Translations under genes and position numbers: made by a program | In this document: positions 1-7,592 of the stretch, one piece after another | How positions within the stretch are numbered: position 1 is the stretch's first letter | How the letters are laid out: each line of letters begins with the position of its first letter | From: Caenibacillus caldisaponilyticus | GTDB lineage: Bacteria; Bacillota; Bacilli; Bacillales; Sporolactobacillaceae | Length of the DNA stretch: 35,230 bases | NCBI RefSeq assembly: GCF_002003465.1 | Contig: NZ_BDDQ01000055.1 | Location: 1 to 35,230, forward strand | Reading direction: 5' to 3' | The notes under the pieces: generated by a model | What the model was told of the DNA's origin: nothing | The model's database searches: none | Seen by the model: only the letters and a program-made list of their open reading frames with translations

Positions 1-146
1 GCGCCGTGTTGATCGAAATGGACGAAAAATGGATATCGGGACGCAAATACCTGGATATGTCCGACTATTGGCAGTGGCGGAAAACGAAAGAGTTAGGCGT
101 TCAAACGATGAATCAGGAAGTTTCGGCGATCAAGAAAGTGGGATAA
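1..146 (+). pseudogene. IS256/Mutator-type transposase, C-terminal end (gene starts outside the window)
   Basis: An open frame enters from the left edge (first full codon at 3) and stops with TAA at 144-146. The roughly 47 visible residues begin AVLIEMDEKWISGRKYLDMS and end SAIKKVG. The pattern of an aliphatic stretch, then E-M-D-E-x-W, then a short R-x-Y-L-D-M segment resembles the extreme C-terminus of Mutator/IS256-family DDE transposases. The catalytic residues would lie upstream, outside the window, so it cannot be told whether the gene is intact. Family assignment is from memory of the C-terminal pattern only. Confidence 0.5.
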
Positions 147-530
147 TTTCTTCGACGTGTCAAGGAGAACGTGAAATACCTCGGAAGCGAGGAGTTGCCG
201 CGAAAGCGCCTTGACACACCTGTACTTTGACAACAATGATCATTAGTCCGGGAAGGCGACCGGCAGGGAGACTTGCCGGACTTACCTGCCATACGTCAGG
301 TCATCAGGTCCATCTTTCTATCAAAGGGAAATTTACACAATAAAATGGACTTGACCGCAAAATCGTTCGCAATGGGTTAATCTAATATTAAATTTCTATC
401 AAAATATCCCAAACGCTCGGATAGTTGGGATTTTCAGGGAATTCAAGCGGAGAACGCTGCGTGTGAATCGGTCGGTTTTAGCTTCCGCCGAAACGCATCA
501 AGGAAATGCACAAGAAAAGAGGTGGTGGGC
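147..530. other. Intergenic region between transposase end and sigma-54 activator
   Basis: No gene seen. It contains three inverted repeats. GTGTCAAGG at 157-165 pairs with CCTTGACAC at 209-217 and may be part of an insertion-sequence end. CCGGCA at 260-265 pairs with TGCCGG at 274-279. ATCCCAA at 406-412 pairs with TTGGGAT at 425-431, followed by TTTT, and could be a weak terminator or an operator for the downstream regulator. No -24/-12 element with correct spacing was found here, so autoregulation through sigma-54 is not indicated. Confidence 0.45.
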
Positions 531-2609
531 ATGTCCAAGAAACGCATCGCGATCGTCGGCTATGAGGAATGCACCGTGGAAGCCATCGTCAGGCAGCTGC
601 ATGAAATCAGATTGCACGAGTATTTTGATATTGAAGGATTCGTCATAAGCGAGTTATACGAAAAAAAGATCGATCCCGGCACGCTGGTCGTTGCGACTAG
701 TGCCATCGTGGAAATCATGGCGAAACCTTACCTGCCGGCTGAAGCCGAGGTCATTGTCGCCAAGCGGATGATCAATTTCGCGAATATCCGCGAGCTCTTT
801 CAATTACGGCAAGGCATGAAGGTGCTGGTCGTCAGCAACATGAAAGAGGCGGTCGATGAGACCATCAAAATCCTGAAGGAATTGGGGATTCGCCTTGAAT
901 ATGCCCCTTATTACCCCGGTGCGCCAAAACCGGATGCGGCGATTAAAGTGGCCATCACGCCCGGGGACATCAACCACGTTCCGGATACGATTGAGACGGT
1001 CATCAATGTCGGCGTACGCTTCTTGGATATTTCGACGATCATTGAGATTTTCCATAAATGCGCGATTCCCGACATGCCCTATAACCTTTTGTCCGCCAGA
1101 TATCTGAATTCCTTGCTGTCGGTCACTTCCCAGCTGAGCGATGAAATCTTCACGACCAAAATGTTGCGCAACAGTCTCGAACAAGTCGTCGAGCATGTGG
1201 ACGAAGCCTTGATTCTTTATACGGAAGAACGGAACATCCAATTCATTAACAAAAAAGCGGCGGACATATTGGGGATCGACGAGCGGGAAGCCGTCGGCCA
1301 AAAAATCGACGGCATCGGCAAACCGTCCTTTTTCAGGGCGATTCGGTCCATTGAAGAAGGGCTGGACGTTTTCAAGGAAATCGATCACGTCACCTATTAC
1401 ATCCGGAAACAGATGATTCATGTCGACGGCCGAATTTTCGGCACCCTCGTCTTGTTTCGGGAAGCGAATGAAATCCAAAAACTGGAGCATCGTTACCGCG
1501 AGCAAACTAAACGGAAGCATTTCGTGGCCAAGTATTCCTTTAAAGACATGGTGACGGCCAGCGATTCCATCCGGTCGATCATCCGCATCGCCAAAAAATT
1601 GGCAAAGAGCGACTCGACGATTTTGATTCTCGGCGAGACGGGAACGGGAAAAGAAGTGCTCGCCCAATCGATCCATCGCGCTTCGGCGCGCAGGGACTAT
1701 CCGTTCGTCGGCGTCAATTTTTCGGCGTTTTCCGAATCCCTGCTTGAAAGCGAATTGTTCGGGTATGAAGGCGGCGCTTTTACCGGCGCGCGCAAAAGCG
1801 GGAAAAGCGGTTTATTTGAACAAGCCCATAAAGGCACGATGTTTCTCGATGAGATTGGGGACGCCTCCCCCGCCATTCAGCTTCGGCTGTTGCGCGTCCT
1901 TCAAGAAAAAGAAATCATGCGGGTCGGCGGCGAACAAGTCATTCCGCTCGACGTGCGCATCATCGCGGCGACGAACCGCGACTTGGAACGGCTCATTGAA
2001 GAAGGCAGGTTTCGCCAAGACCTGTTTTATCGGTTGAACGTGCTGCCCATCTATTTGCCCCCGTTGCGGGAAAGAAAAGAAGACATCGTCTTGCTGACGG
2101 ATTGTTTTGTGCGCCAATTGTGCGCGGAGCTCGGGCGCCGACCGCCCCGTTTCAGCGAACGGGCGATGAAGGCGATGAGGGATTACCACTGGCCCGGCAA
2201 TGTGCGCCAATTGCGCAATGTCATCGAATACTTGTTGCACGTCGTCGAAGACGATGTCGATGCTGAGCATCTGCCGTTCGTTTCCGGCATCCGGTTTGTC
2301 AATGCGCAAGACCGGAGCAGCGACCGGTTGAAATCACTGTTCGATGAAATCAAGCAAAAAGGGTTTTTGGACGACGTGACCACCATTTTATCCGCCTTAA
2401 ACGACGGGGGAGAGGCTTCCGCCGGGCGGCCGGCGCTGCTGCAGTCGCTTTCCGAACGAGGGATCCGCTTGACGGATCAACAATTGCGATACAGGCAAAA
2501 TTTGATGCGCGAATGGGGCTTGATTAAAATCCACCGGGGTCGCAAGGGGAGCACGATTACCGAAAAGGGCAAAGCCTTTCTCCAATACGTCGGCAAACGC
2601 GGCACGTGA
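531..2609 (+). CDS. Sigma-54-dependent transcriptional activator with PrpR-like N-terminal sensor domain
   Basis: Enhancer-binding protein of 692 aa that would hydrolyse ATP to open promoters bound by sigma-54 RNA polymerase. The N-terminal ~170 residues (KKRIAIVGYEE...) resemble the PrpR_N ligand-sensing domain. A PAS-like segment follows at about 195-300 (EEALILYTEERNIQFINKK-like). The AAA+ domain has Walker A GETGTGKE at 368-375, the sigma-54 contact loop GAFTGA at 415-420 and Walker B FLDE with D440/E441. The C-terminal ~90 residues look winged-helix-like (LTDQQLRYRQNLMREWGL, then a basic GRKGSTIT turn) rather than a classical Fis-type HTH. ATG 531 is chosen over GTG 522 because the ribosome binding site AGAGGTGGT lies at about 518-526. 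Probable targets are the two -24/-12 promoters at 7313-7329 and 7536-7552 (inference). Confidence 0.93.
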   Translation: MSKKRIAIVGYEECTVEAIVRQLHEIRLHEYFDIEGFVISELYEKKIDPGTLVVATSAIVEIMAKPYLPAEAEVIVAKRMINFANIRELFQLRQGMKVLVVSNMKEAVDETIKILKELGIRLEYAPYYPGAPKPDAAIKVAITPGDINHVPDTIETVINVGVRFLDISTIIEIFHKCAIPDMPYNLLSARYLNSLLSVTSQLSDEIFTTKMLRNSLEQVVEHVDEALILYTEERNIQFINKKAADILGIDEREAVGQKIDGIGKPSFFRAIRSIEEGLDVFKEIDHVTYYIRKQMIHVDGRIFGTLVLFREANEIQKLEHRYREQTKRKHFVAKYSFKDMVTASDSIRSIIRIAKKLAKSDSTILILGETGTGKEVLAQSIHRASARRDYPFVGVNFSAFSESLLESELFGYEGGAFTGARKSGKSGLFEQAHKGTMFLDEIGDASPAIQLRLLRVLQEKEIMRVGGEQVIPLDVRIIAATNRDLERLIEEGRFRQDLFYRLNVLPIYLPPLRERKEDIVLLTDCFVRQLCAELGRRPPRFSERAMKAMRDYHWPGNVRQLRNVIEYLLHVVEDDVDAEHLPFVSGIRFVNAQDRSSDRLKSLFDEIKQKGFLDDVTTILSALNDGGEASAGRPALLQSLSERGIRLTDQQLRYRQNLMREWGLIKIHRGRKGSTITEKGKAFLQYVGKRGT

Positions 2610-2794
2610 GGGAGGGGAAACGGCGCGCGGCAGCATATTTTATCCTTTCGGTGACGTGCTGCACTGCCGCCGCCTCTCGGTCGGATTCCAAAATTAAACG
2701 GCTGCGCCGTACAGAGGGCGAACGCCGGCGGGAGATCCTATGTCTGACCAAGAATCGCCTCCCGGTGGAAGCAAAGGTTGCCCTCCGTTTACAA

Positions 2795-2821
2795 ATTAAA
2801 GGGGGAGGATCAATCCTCCCC
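2795..2821 (-). terminator. Intrinsic terminator of murB
   Basis: GGGGAGGA (2802-2809) pairs with TCCTCCCC (2814-2821) around a 4-nt loop. Read on the minus strand the stem overlaps the murB stop codon and is followed by CTTTAATTTG, a short U-rich run. Confidence 0.7.
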
Positions 2822-3700
2822 GATGATGCGCACTTCCGTTTCGAGTTTGACCCCAAATTTTTCATAAACGCGCCGTTTGATCTCGTCGATGAGCGCGAGA
2901 TAGTCTTTGGCGGTCGCCCCGCCTTTGTTGACGATAAAACCGGCGTGTTTCGTCGACACCTCGGCGCCGCCGATGCGCAGGCCTTTTAAGCCGCACGCTT
3001 CGATCATCGGCCCGACATAATGCCCTTTGGGGCGTTTAAACACACTGCCGCATGAAGGGTATTCCAGCGGTTGTTTTTCCCGTCTGAGCCGCGTCAAACG
3101 TTCCATTTCCGCCTGAATGGCCTTGGGGTCGCCCGGCTTGAGATCGAAGGTGGCGGACAGCACGATCCAACGGTTTTTTTCAATATTGCTCGTGCGATAG
3201 CCCAATTCCAAATCGGCCGCTTCCACCGTAAAGATGTCGCCGTTCTCATCCATGACACATGCGCGCGTCAGCACATCTTTGATTTCGCCGCCATATGCGC
3301 CGGCATTCATGACGACCGCGCCGCCGACCGATCCCGGAATGCCGCAGGCGAATTCTAAGCCCGTCAACCCCAACTCTCTTGCCTTTTGCGACACGCTGAT
3401 CAACGGCGCCCCGCCTTCGGCCGTGATTTGCGTGCCGGAAACGGTGATCGCCGAAAGATGGGGCGTGTACATCACGACGCCGCGAATGCCGCCGTCGCGC
3501 ACAATAACATTGGAACCGTTGCCTAATACCGTCAACGGAAGGTCGCGATCCAATGCAAACAGCACGGTTTGACGGGCGTCCTCAATGGATCTCACCGTCG
3601 AGAAATAATCGGCGTTGCCGCCTAATCGGGTAAAGGTGTAATCTTTCAATGGGACATCGGTTCGGATGTCGCAATTCGGTAACATCGTCGTCCCTTTCAT
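2810..3700 (-). CDS. murB: UDP-N-acetylenolpyruvoylglucosamine reductase
   Basis: MurB, 296 aa, the NADPH- and FAD-dependent enzyme that reduces UDP-GlcNAc-enolpyruvate to UDP-MurNAc in cytoplasmic peptidoglycan precursor synthesis. FAD-binding motifs are clear: TRLGGNADYF near the N-terminus, then LGNGSNVIVRDGG, and GIPGSVGGAVVMNAGAYGGE. The catalytic region YPSCGSVFKRP contains the serine proton donor, and the C-terminal LETEVRIIGE supplies the conserved glutamate. Start ATG 3700 is supported by AAGGTG about 6 nt upstream on the minus strand. The gene stands alone between convergent and divergent neighbours and ends in its own hairpin terminator. Confidence 0.95.
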   Translation of the reverse strand: MKGTTMLPNCDIRTDVPLKDYTFTRLGGNADYFSTVRSIEDARQTVLFALDRDLPLTVLGNGSNVIVRDGGIRGVVMYTPHLSAITVSGTQITAEGGAPLISVSQKARELGLTGLEFACGIPGSVGGAVVMNAGAYGGEIKDVLTRACVMDENGDIFTVEAADLELGYRTSNIEKNRWIVLSATFDLKPGDPKAIQAEMERLTRLRREKQPLEYPSCGSVFKRPKGHYVGPMIEACGLKGLRIGGAEVSTKHAGFIVNKGGATAKDYLALIDEIKRRVYEKFGVKLETEVRIIGED

Positions 3701-3819
3701 CGTTTCACCTTCTTACATTACGCTTCTGAAATAAAGAACCCGCTGAGAACCACCATAAAATTTTTATTGAAAAAAATCAATAAAAGCGTTAATCCCATTT
3801 TATAACAATTCGCAAGGAT

Positions 3820-3851
3820 GGCTGTCTTTTCGGTCGTACACAGCCTTTTTT
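3820..3851 (+). terminator. Orphan intrinsic terminator
   Basis: GGCTGT (3820-3825) pairs with ACAGCC (3840-3845) and is followed directly by TTTTTT. There is no plus-strand gene immediately upstream because murB runs the other way. Confidence 0.55.
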
Positions 3852-4068
3852 CTTTTGGAAAAAAAGGTGTCATTATCTTTTTATGACCGCACGGCTTTGG
3901 ATGCTCGGGGCATCGCCGGTTTTTTCAAATGGTGACCGGCGCTCGCACTTCCGACGGCTTACAGCCATCTGTTTCGTCCTCAAATATCCTCTTTGGCTTG
4001 GTTTGAAACAATAAAAAAAGCGGGCGTTCACCATAAAGCTCTAAAGTTGAAAGTTTTCAACGAGTGCG

Positions 4069-4100
4069 GGAGAACGTGCCTCAACGCTGTTCTCCTTTTT
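4069..4100 (+). terminator. Orphan intrinsic terminator upstream of the oxalate decarboxylase pseudogene
   Basis: GGAGAAC (4069-4075) pairs perfectly with GTTCTCC (4089-4095), followed by TTTTT. It lies about 220 nt upstream of the cupin pseudogene in the same orientation, so it could be a leader attenuator or the end of a small transcript. Confidence 0.6.
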
Positions 4101-4319
4101 CGTATGATAACGCTCCCGTTCGCCGGACGAGAAGCACGTTTTTCACAGGCATGATGAAAGGCCGCACCATACGCCGCTTTTTTCGCTGGTCTTCTAAACG
4201 TTCCCCCCGTTTTTTAGCGTGTTACGGGAAAGGATATATTTCCGCAACCGGCGTCATAAATCTGTTATGACCATATTCCTTCCTTTATTCAACCATCCTG
4301 GCGAAAAGGGGCATATTTT

Positions 4320-5505
4320 ATGAACAACCGATCAAGGCCTCACCCTGGGTATGGTAATGTGCCTCAGGTGCGACCGATTTTGGCCCACGGGACGTCATGA
4401 GGGATCTAGAGAACCCCGACATGCTCGTTCCGCCGAGCACCGATGCCGGAACGATTCCCAACTTGAAGTTTTCCTTCTCCGACACCAACATGCAGTTGAA
4501 CCACGGCGGCTGGTCACGGGAAGTGACGGTGAGGCAGCTGCCGATCGCGACCACGCTGGCGGGGGTCAACATGCGCCTGACGCCGGGCAGAGTGCGCGAG
4601 CTGCATTGGCACAAGCAAGCGGAATGGGCGTTCATGATTTCGGGGCGGGCGCGCATTACCGCGGTCGATCCGAACGGGCGGAATTTTATTGCCGATGTCG
4701 GCGTGGGCGACCTGTGGTACTTTCCCCCGGGCATTCCCCATTCGATTCAAGGGCTCGAGGAAGGTTGCGAGTTTCTGCTCGTCTTTGACGACGGTCACTT
4801 CTCCGACCTCGACACCTTTTCCATTTCCGACTGGTTTGCGCACATGCCGAAGGATGTGCTGGCGGCGAATTTCGGCGTCCCGGAAAGCGCTTTTGCCTAT
4901 ATTCCGACGGAGCAGCGCTACATTTTCCAATCGAAGGTGCCCGGCGCGCTCGCCGGCCAAACGGTGCCGGATCCTTACGACACGGTTCCCAAGCGCTTTA
5001 CCCACCGGTTGCTTGCCCAGGAACCGATGGTGACCCCGGGCTGAACGGTGCGCATCGTCGATTCCACCAATTTCCCCATTACGAAGACCGTGGCGGCGGC
5101 GCTGGTGGAAGTCAAGCCGGGTGGTATGAGGGAAATGCATTGGCACCCGAATAACGACGAGTGGCAGTATTACCTCACGGGCACGGCGCGCATGACCGTG
5201 TTTGCGGCGAACGGCAAGGCGCGCACGTTCAATTACCGGGCCGGGGATGTCGGCTACGTCCCGTTCGCCTTCGGGCACTACATCCAGAATACCGGTGACC
5301 AAAGCTTATGGTTTTTGGAGATGTTCAAGAGCGACCATTTTGCCGATGTGTCGTTGAATCAATGGATGGCGCTGACTCCTCGAGAGCTCGTCGCAGACAA
5401 CGTGCAGGCCACTCAGGAACTGATGAACGCGCTGCGGAAAGAGAAAGGCCGGTCGTTAAATACCCGGGCTTTCCGCCTTCATCCAAGCCGGCGGGAAGCG
5501 GCTGA
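4320..5505 (+). pseudogene. oxdC: Oxalate decarboxylase (bicupin), inactivated by three lesions
   Basis: Remnant of a Mn-dependent bicupin that converts oxalate to formate and CO2. Both cupin metal motifs survive: [11 protein letters not shown] in cupin 1 and [12 protein letters not shown] in cupin 2, with [15 protein letters not shown] and [12 protein letters not shown]. Three lesions are visible. (1) The N-terminal frame from ATG 4320 ([16 protein letters not shown]) is out of frame with [18 protein letters not shown]; a small deletion near 4366 removed the expected PIRGDK-like segment. (2) TGA at 5042-5044 sits in frame between PG and [10 protein letters not shown], where a glycine codon is expected (GGA to TGA). 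(3) One A is missing near 5446 in GAGAAAGG, so the expected [12 protein letters not shown] tail continues in another frame to TGA 5503-5505. Independent sequencing errors are the alternative explanation, but three hits in one gene favour decay. Confidence 0.85.
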
Positions 5506-5843
5506 AATCGGTGGCGTGCATCGACGGTTCGCGATGGGCTCTGTCCTGTGTGGCACATCCTTTTATTCATCTTAGGGGCGGGTCCCTAACTTTTTGGTCG
5601 CTTGCCAAAGCCCGGCCACCTGTCTAAGGCGCTGCCTGACGAGTTATAGATAAGGAGGGGAGGGGGCGTCATTCGCTTTTTGCTTGAGAGGGCGGCAGGC
5701 GGAAACATCCATGGCATAAAAAAATGAGGACAGATGTCCTGATCTTGAACATCGCATCCTCTTCATTGAACGATATCCCTATTTTTTGCGCCAAAAAGTG
5801 TCCTAACGGATGCCGTCCCGGCGTCCACCGCGCGGCATCGGCG
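5506..5843. other. 338-bp intergenic region
   Basis: Nothing gene-like was recognised. It holds the pepV terminator near 5718-5765 and a purine-rich stretch at about 5652-5667. The two neighbouring genes converge here. Confidence 0.5.
5718..5765 (-). terminator. pepV: Probable terminator downstream of pepV
   Basis: AGGACA (5727-5732) and TGTCCT (5735-5740) form a tight palindrome. On the minus strand it is followed by CATTTTTTTATG. An outer GAGGA/TCCTC pairing with sequence near 5755-5765 can extend or replace the short stem. Confidence 0.5.
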
Positions 5844-7274
5844 TTAATCGAGCCGGCCGAGATCGGCCAATGTTTTGGCGTAGATCGCCGTCGCTTTTAA
5901 TAGATCTTCGATTTCCGAGTATTCATTCGCTTGGTGGGCGGTCATTTCTTTTCCCGGGAAGCAAGCGCCGAAGGCGACGCCCGTTTTCAACAGCCGGGCG
6001 TAAGTGGCTCCGCCGGTCGTCAACAATGTCGGTTCAGCGCCGGTGATTTCGCGATAAGCGTTTTGCATGACTTGAATCATCGGGTGTTCCGGATCGACAA
6101 AATGCGGCTCGGTCTGGTGCACTTCATCGATGCGGAATCCGTAGGCTTCGGCGGCTTCCTTGATGACTTCGATCGTTCTCATGTAAGGGGTGTTCAAAGG
6201 GCAACGGATGTTGAGGCGGATGTGTCCGCTTTGGTTGCGGTGATATCGGAAAATGCCGGCATTGACCGTGAGCTTGCCCAATACGGGTTCCTGGTGGGCG
6301 ATGCCCAGCTTTTGACCGTAAGGATCCAGATAGAGCTTGTCGTTGCAGAAATCGATAAACGCTTTATCCGCGCCTTGGAGGGGGACGGATTGCAGAAAAC
6401 GGGCGAGTTCCAAAGCGGCGTTCACGCCGTTTTGCGGTTCCATCCCGTGCACCGTTTTTCCGTATACGGTCAAGATGGCGCCGTCATCGGTCGATTCCAT
6501 TTCCCCGTCCAATCGGTTGGTTTTGATATATTCATAAAAAGCCGCCGCAATGTGTTCCACACGTTGCGTCCGCAGCTTGACGACCGCTTTTCCGGGCACC
6601 ATATTTCCGCGGTCACCGGAAACAAACGATTCGATCGCGGCAACGTTCCGGTTTCCCGTCTCAAGGCCGCCCGTCGGCGCCTCGATGGCCAGAACGATGT
6701 TGATTTGCCCTTTTTCTGCATGGATGATGGGAAAATCGGCGTCGGGCGAGAAAGCGTAAACCGGTTCGGGTTCCACTTTTAAATAATGACGGACGCAGCG
6801 CATCCCGCTTTCCTCATCCGTGCCGATGATGAGGCGAATGCGGCGCTTCAACGGCACCTTCAATTCCTTAAGGATTTTGAGCGCATAAAAGGCGGCCATC
6901 GCCGGCCCTTTATCATCGATCGCGCCGCGAGCATAAAGCTTGCCGTCGCGAATGGCCGGTTCAAACGGCGGCGTTTCCCATTCGTCCGGATTGGCCGGCA
7001 CGACGTCGATGTGCGCGAGCACGCCGACATAGTCCGGCCCTTCGCCCGCTTCGATGTAGCCGGCATAGCCGTCCAAATTTTTCGTCCGAAACCCCGCTTC
7101 TTCTCCAAGGTTTAACATGTATTCGAGCGCCTCGCCGACGCCGTTCCCCATCGGCCGCAAAGCATCGGCCGTATCCAAGTCTTTCACGCTTTTAATGCGC
7201 AGCAGGCCCGTCAAATCTTTTAGAAAAGCGGTTTTTCGGGCCTCCGCTTCCGCCAGCCAATGAATCGTTCCCAT
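5844..7274 (-). CDS. pepV: Dipeptidase PepV (M20 family metallopeptidase)
   Basis: Cytoplasmic two-zinc dipeptidase, 476 aa, that releases amino acids from dipeptides with broad specificity. Zinc and catalytic motifs of the M20/PepV family are present: VLAHIDVVPA (H88, D90), GAIDDKGP with the bridging aspartate about D120, GTDEESGMRC with the catalytic and ligand glutamates, DADFPIIHAEKG, and a C-terminal MTAHQANEYS histidine. H88 and D120 sit one residue from the published Lactobacillus PepV ligands. Start ATG 7274 is chosen because GGGAGGT at 7281-7287 is 6-7 nt upstream; TTG 7280 would touch the ribosome binding site. A consensus-like -24/-12 promoter lies at 7313-7329. It is divergent from the peptide transporter operon, so imported peptides would be cleaved by this enzyme. 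Confidence 0.95.
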   Translation of the reverse strand: MGTIHWLAEAEARKTAFLKDLTGLLRIKSVKDLDTADALRPMGNGVGEALEYMLNLGEEAGFRTKNLDGYAGYIEAGEGPDYVGVLAHIDVVPANPDEWETPPFEPAIRDGKLYARGAIDDKGPAMAAFYALKILKELKVPLKRRIRLIIGTDEESGMRCVRHYLKVEPEPVYAFSPDADFPIIHAEKGQINIVLAIEAPTGGLETGNRNVAAIESFVSGDRGNMVPGKAVVKLRTQRVEHIAAAFYEYIKTNRLDGEMESTDDGAILTVYGKTVHGMEPQNGVNAALELARFLQSVPLQGADKAFIDFCNDKLYLDPYGQKLGIAHQEPVLGKLTVNAGIFRYHRNQSGHIRLNIRCPLNTPYMRTIEVIKEAAEAYGFRIDEVHQTEPHFVDPEHPMIQVMQNAYREITGAEPTLLTTGGATYARLLKTGVAFGACFPGKEMTAHQANEYSEIEDLLKATAIYAKTLADLGRLD

Positions 7275-7312
7275 GTTCAAACCTCCCTATTTTTCTTCCA
7301 TTAATTTTAGTA

Positions 7313-7329
7313 AGCAAAATCCATGCCAA
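7313..7329 (-). promoter_or_regulatory. Sigma-54 (-24/-12) promoter of pepV
   Basis: Minus-strand sequence TTGGCATGGATTTTGCT matches the sigma-54 consensus TTGGCACG-N4-TTGCW with one mismatch (C to T). The invariant GG and GC are separated by exactly 10 nt. Predicted transcription start is about 7302, leaving a ~28-nt leader that contains the GGGAGGT ribosome binding site. Confidence 0.8.
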
Positions 7330-7426
7330 AGAACGCCGGCTTCGGCCCGGTGACGAGGGACATTGAAAATCCGGCAATTTGGCTCAACGACCTCCATCCC
7401 GCATCCGTGAGACCGGTTTTTTTGGT

Positions 7427-7460
7427 GAACCAATAAACAGGAATGGTGAAAAATTGGTTC
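7427..7460. promoter_or_regulatory. Candidate enhancer (UAS) for a sigma-54 activator
   Basis: Perfect inverted repeat GAACCAAT (7427-7434) and ATTGGTTC (7453-7460) separated by 18 nt. Overlapping it is a direct repeat GGTGAA at 7424-7429 and 7445-7450, spaced 21 bp (two helical turns). The centre lies ~119 nt upstream of the predicted oppA start and ~141 nt upstream of the predicted pepV start, the usual range for enhancer-binding proteins. Which half-sites are bound is unknown. Confidence 0.5.
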
Positions 7461-7535
7461 GTCAAGTAATAGCCAAAAATAAGAGGGTGGTCAAAAAGAT
7501 CGTTTTAATTCTTTTATTTTCTACAATGTCCAAAG

Positions 7536-7552
7536 TTGGAACATTTCTTGCA
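7536..7552 (+). promoter_or_regulatory. Sigma-54 (-24/-12) promoter of the oppABC operon
   Basis: TTGGAACATTTCTTGCA has GG (7538-7539) and GC (7550-7551) exactly 10 nt apart and differs from TTGGCACG-N4-TTGCA at two positions. Predicted start is about 7563, giving a ~30-nt leader with AGGAGG at 7578-7583 before ATG 7593. Confidence 0.78.
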
Positions 7553-7592
7553 TATATAGTGGTGAACAAAAGTTTTTAGGAGGGTTATCGCG

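Larger units (their letters stand above)
3701..4319. other. 619-bp intergenic region with several hairpins
   Basis: No convincing gene. The murB ribosome binding site lies at the left edge. Further right are three plus-oriented stem-loops: 3820-3851 (terminator-like), 3914-3941 (CGCCGGT/ACCGGCG, no U-tract), and 4069-4100 (terminator-like). A small palindrome GTTGAAA/TTTCAAC sits at about 4046-4061 just before the last terminator. No plus-strand gene ends here, so the terminators either belong to an untranslated leader or small RNA, or are relics. No known riboswitch consensus was recognised. Confidence 0.45.

Noticed and set aside
5931-6782. 283-codon frame opposite pepV (and similar long antisense frames at 804-1676 and 7770-8567)
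   Set aside because: Antisense shadows of well-supported genes caused by codon bias.
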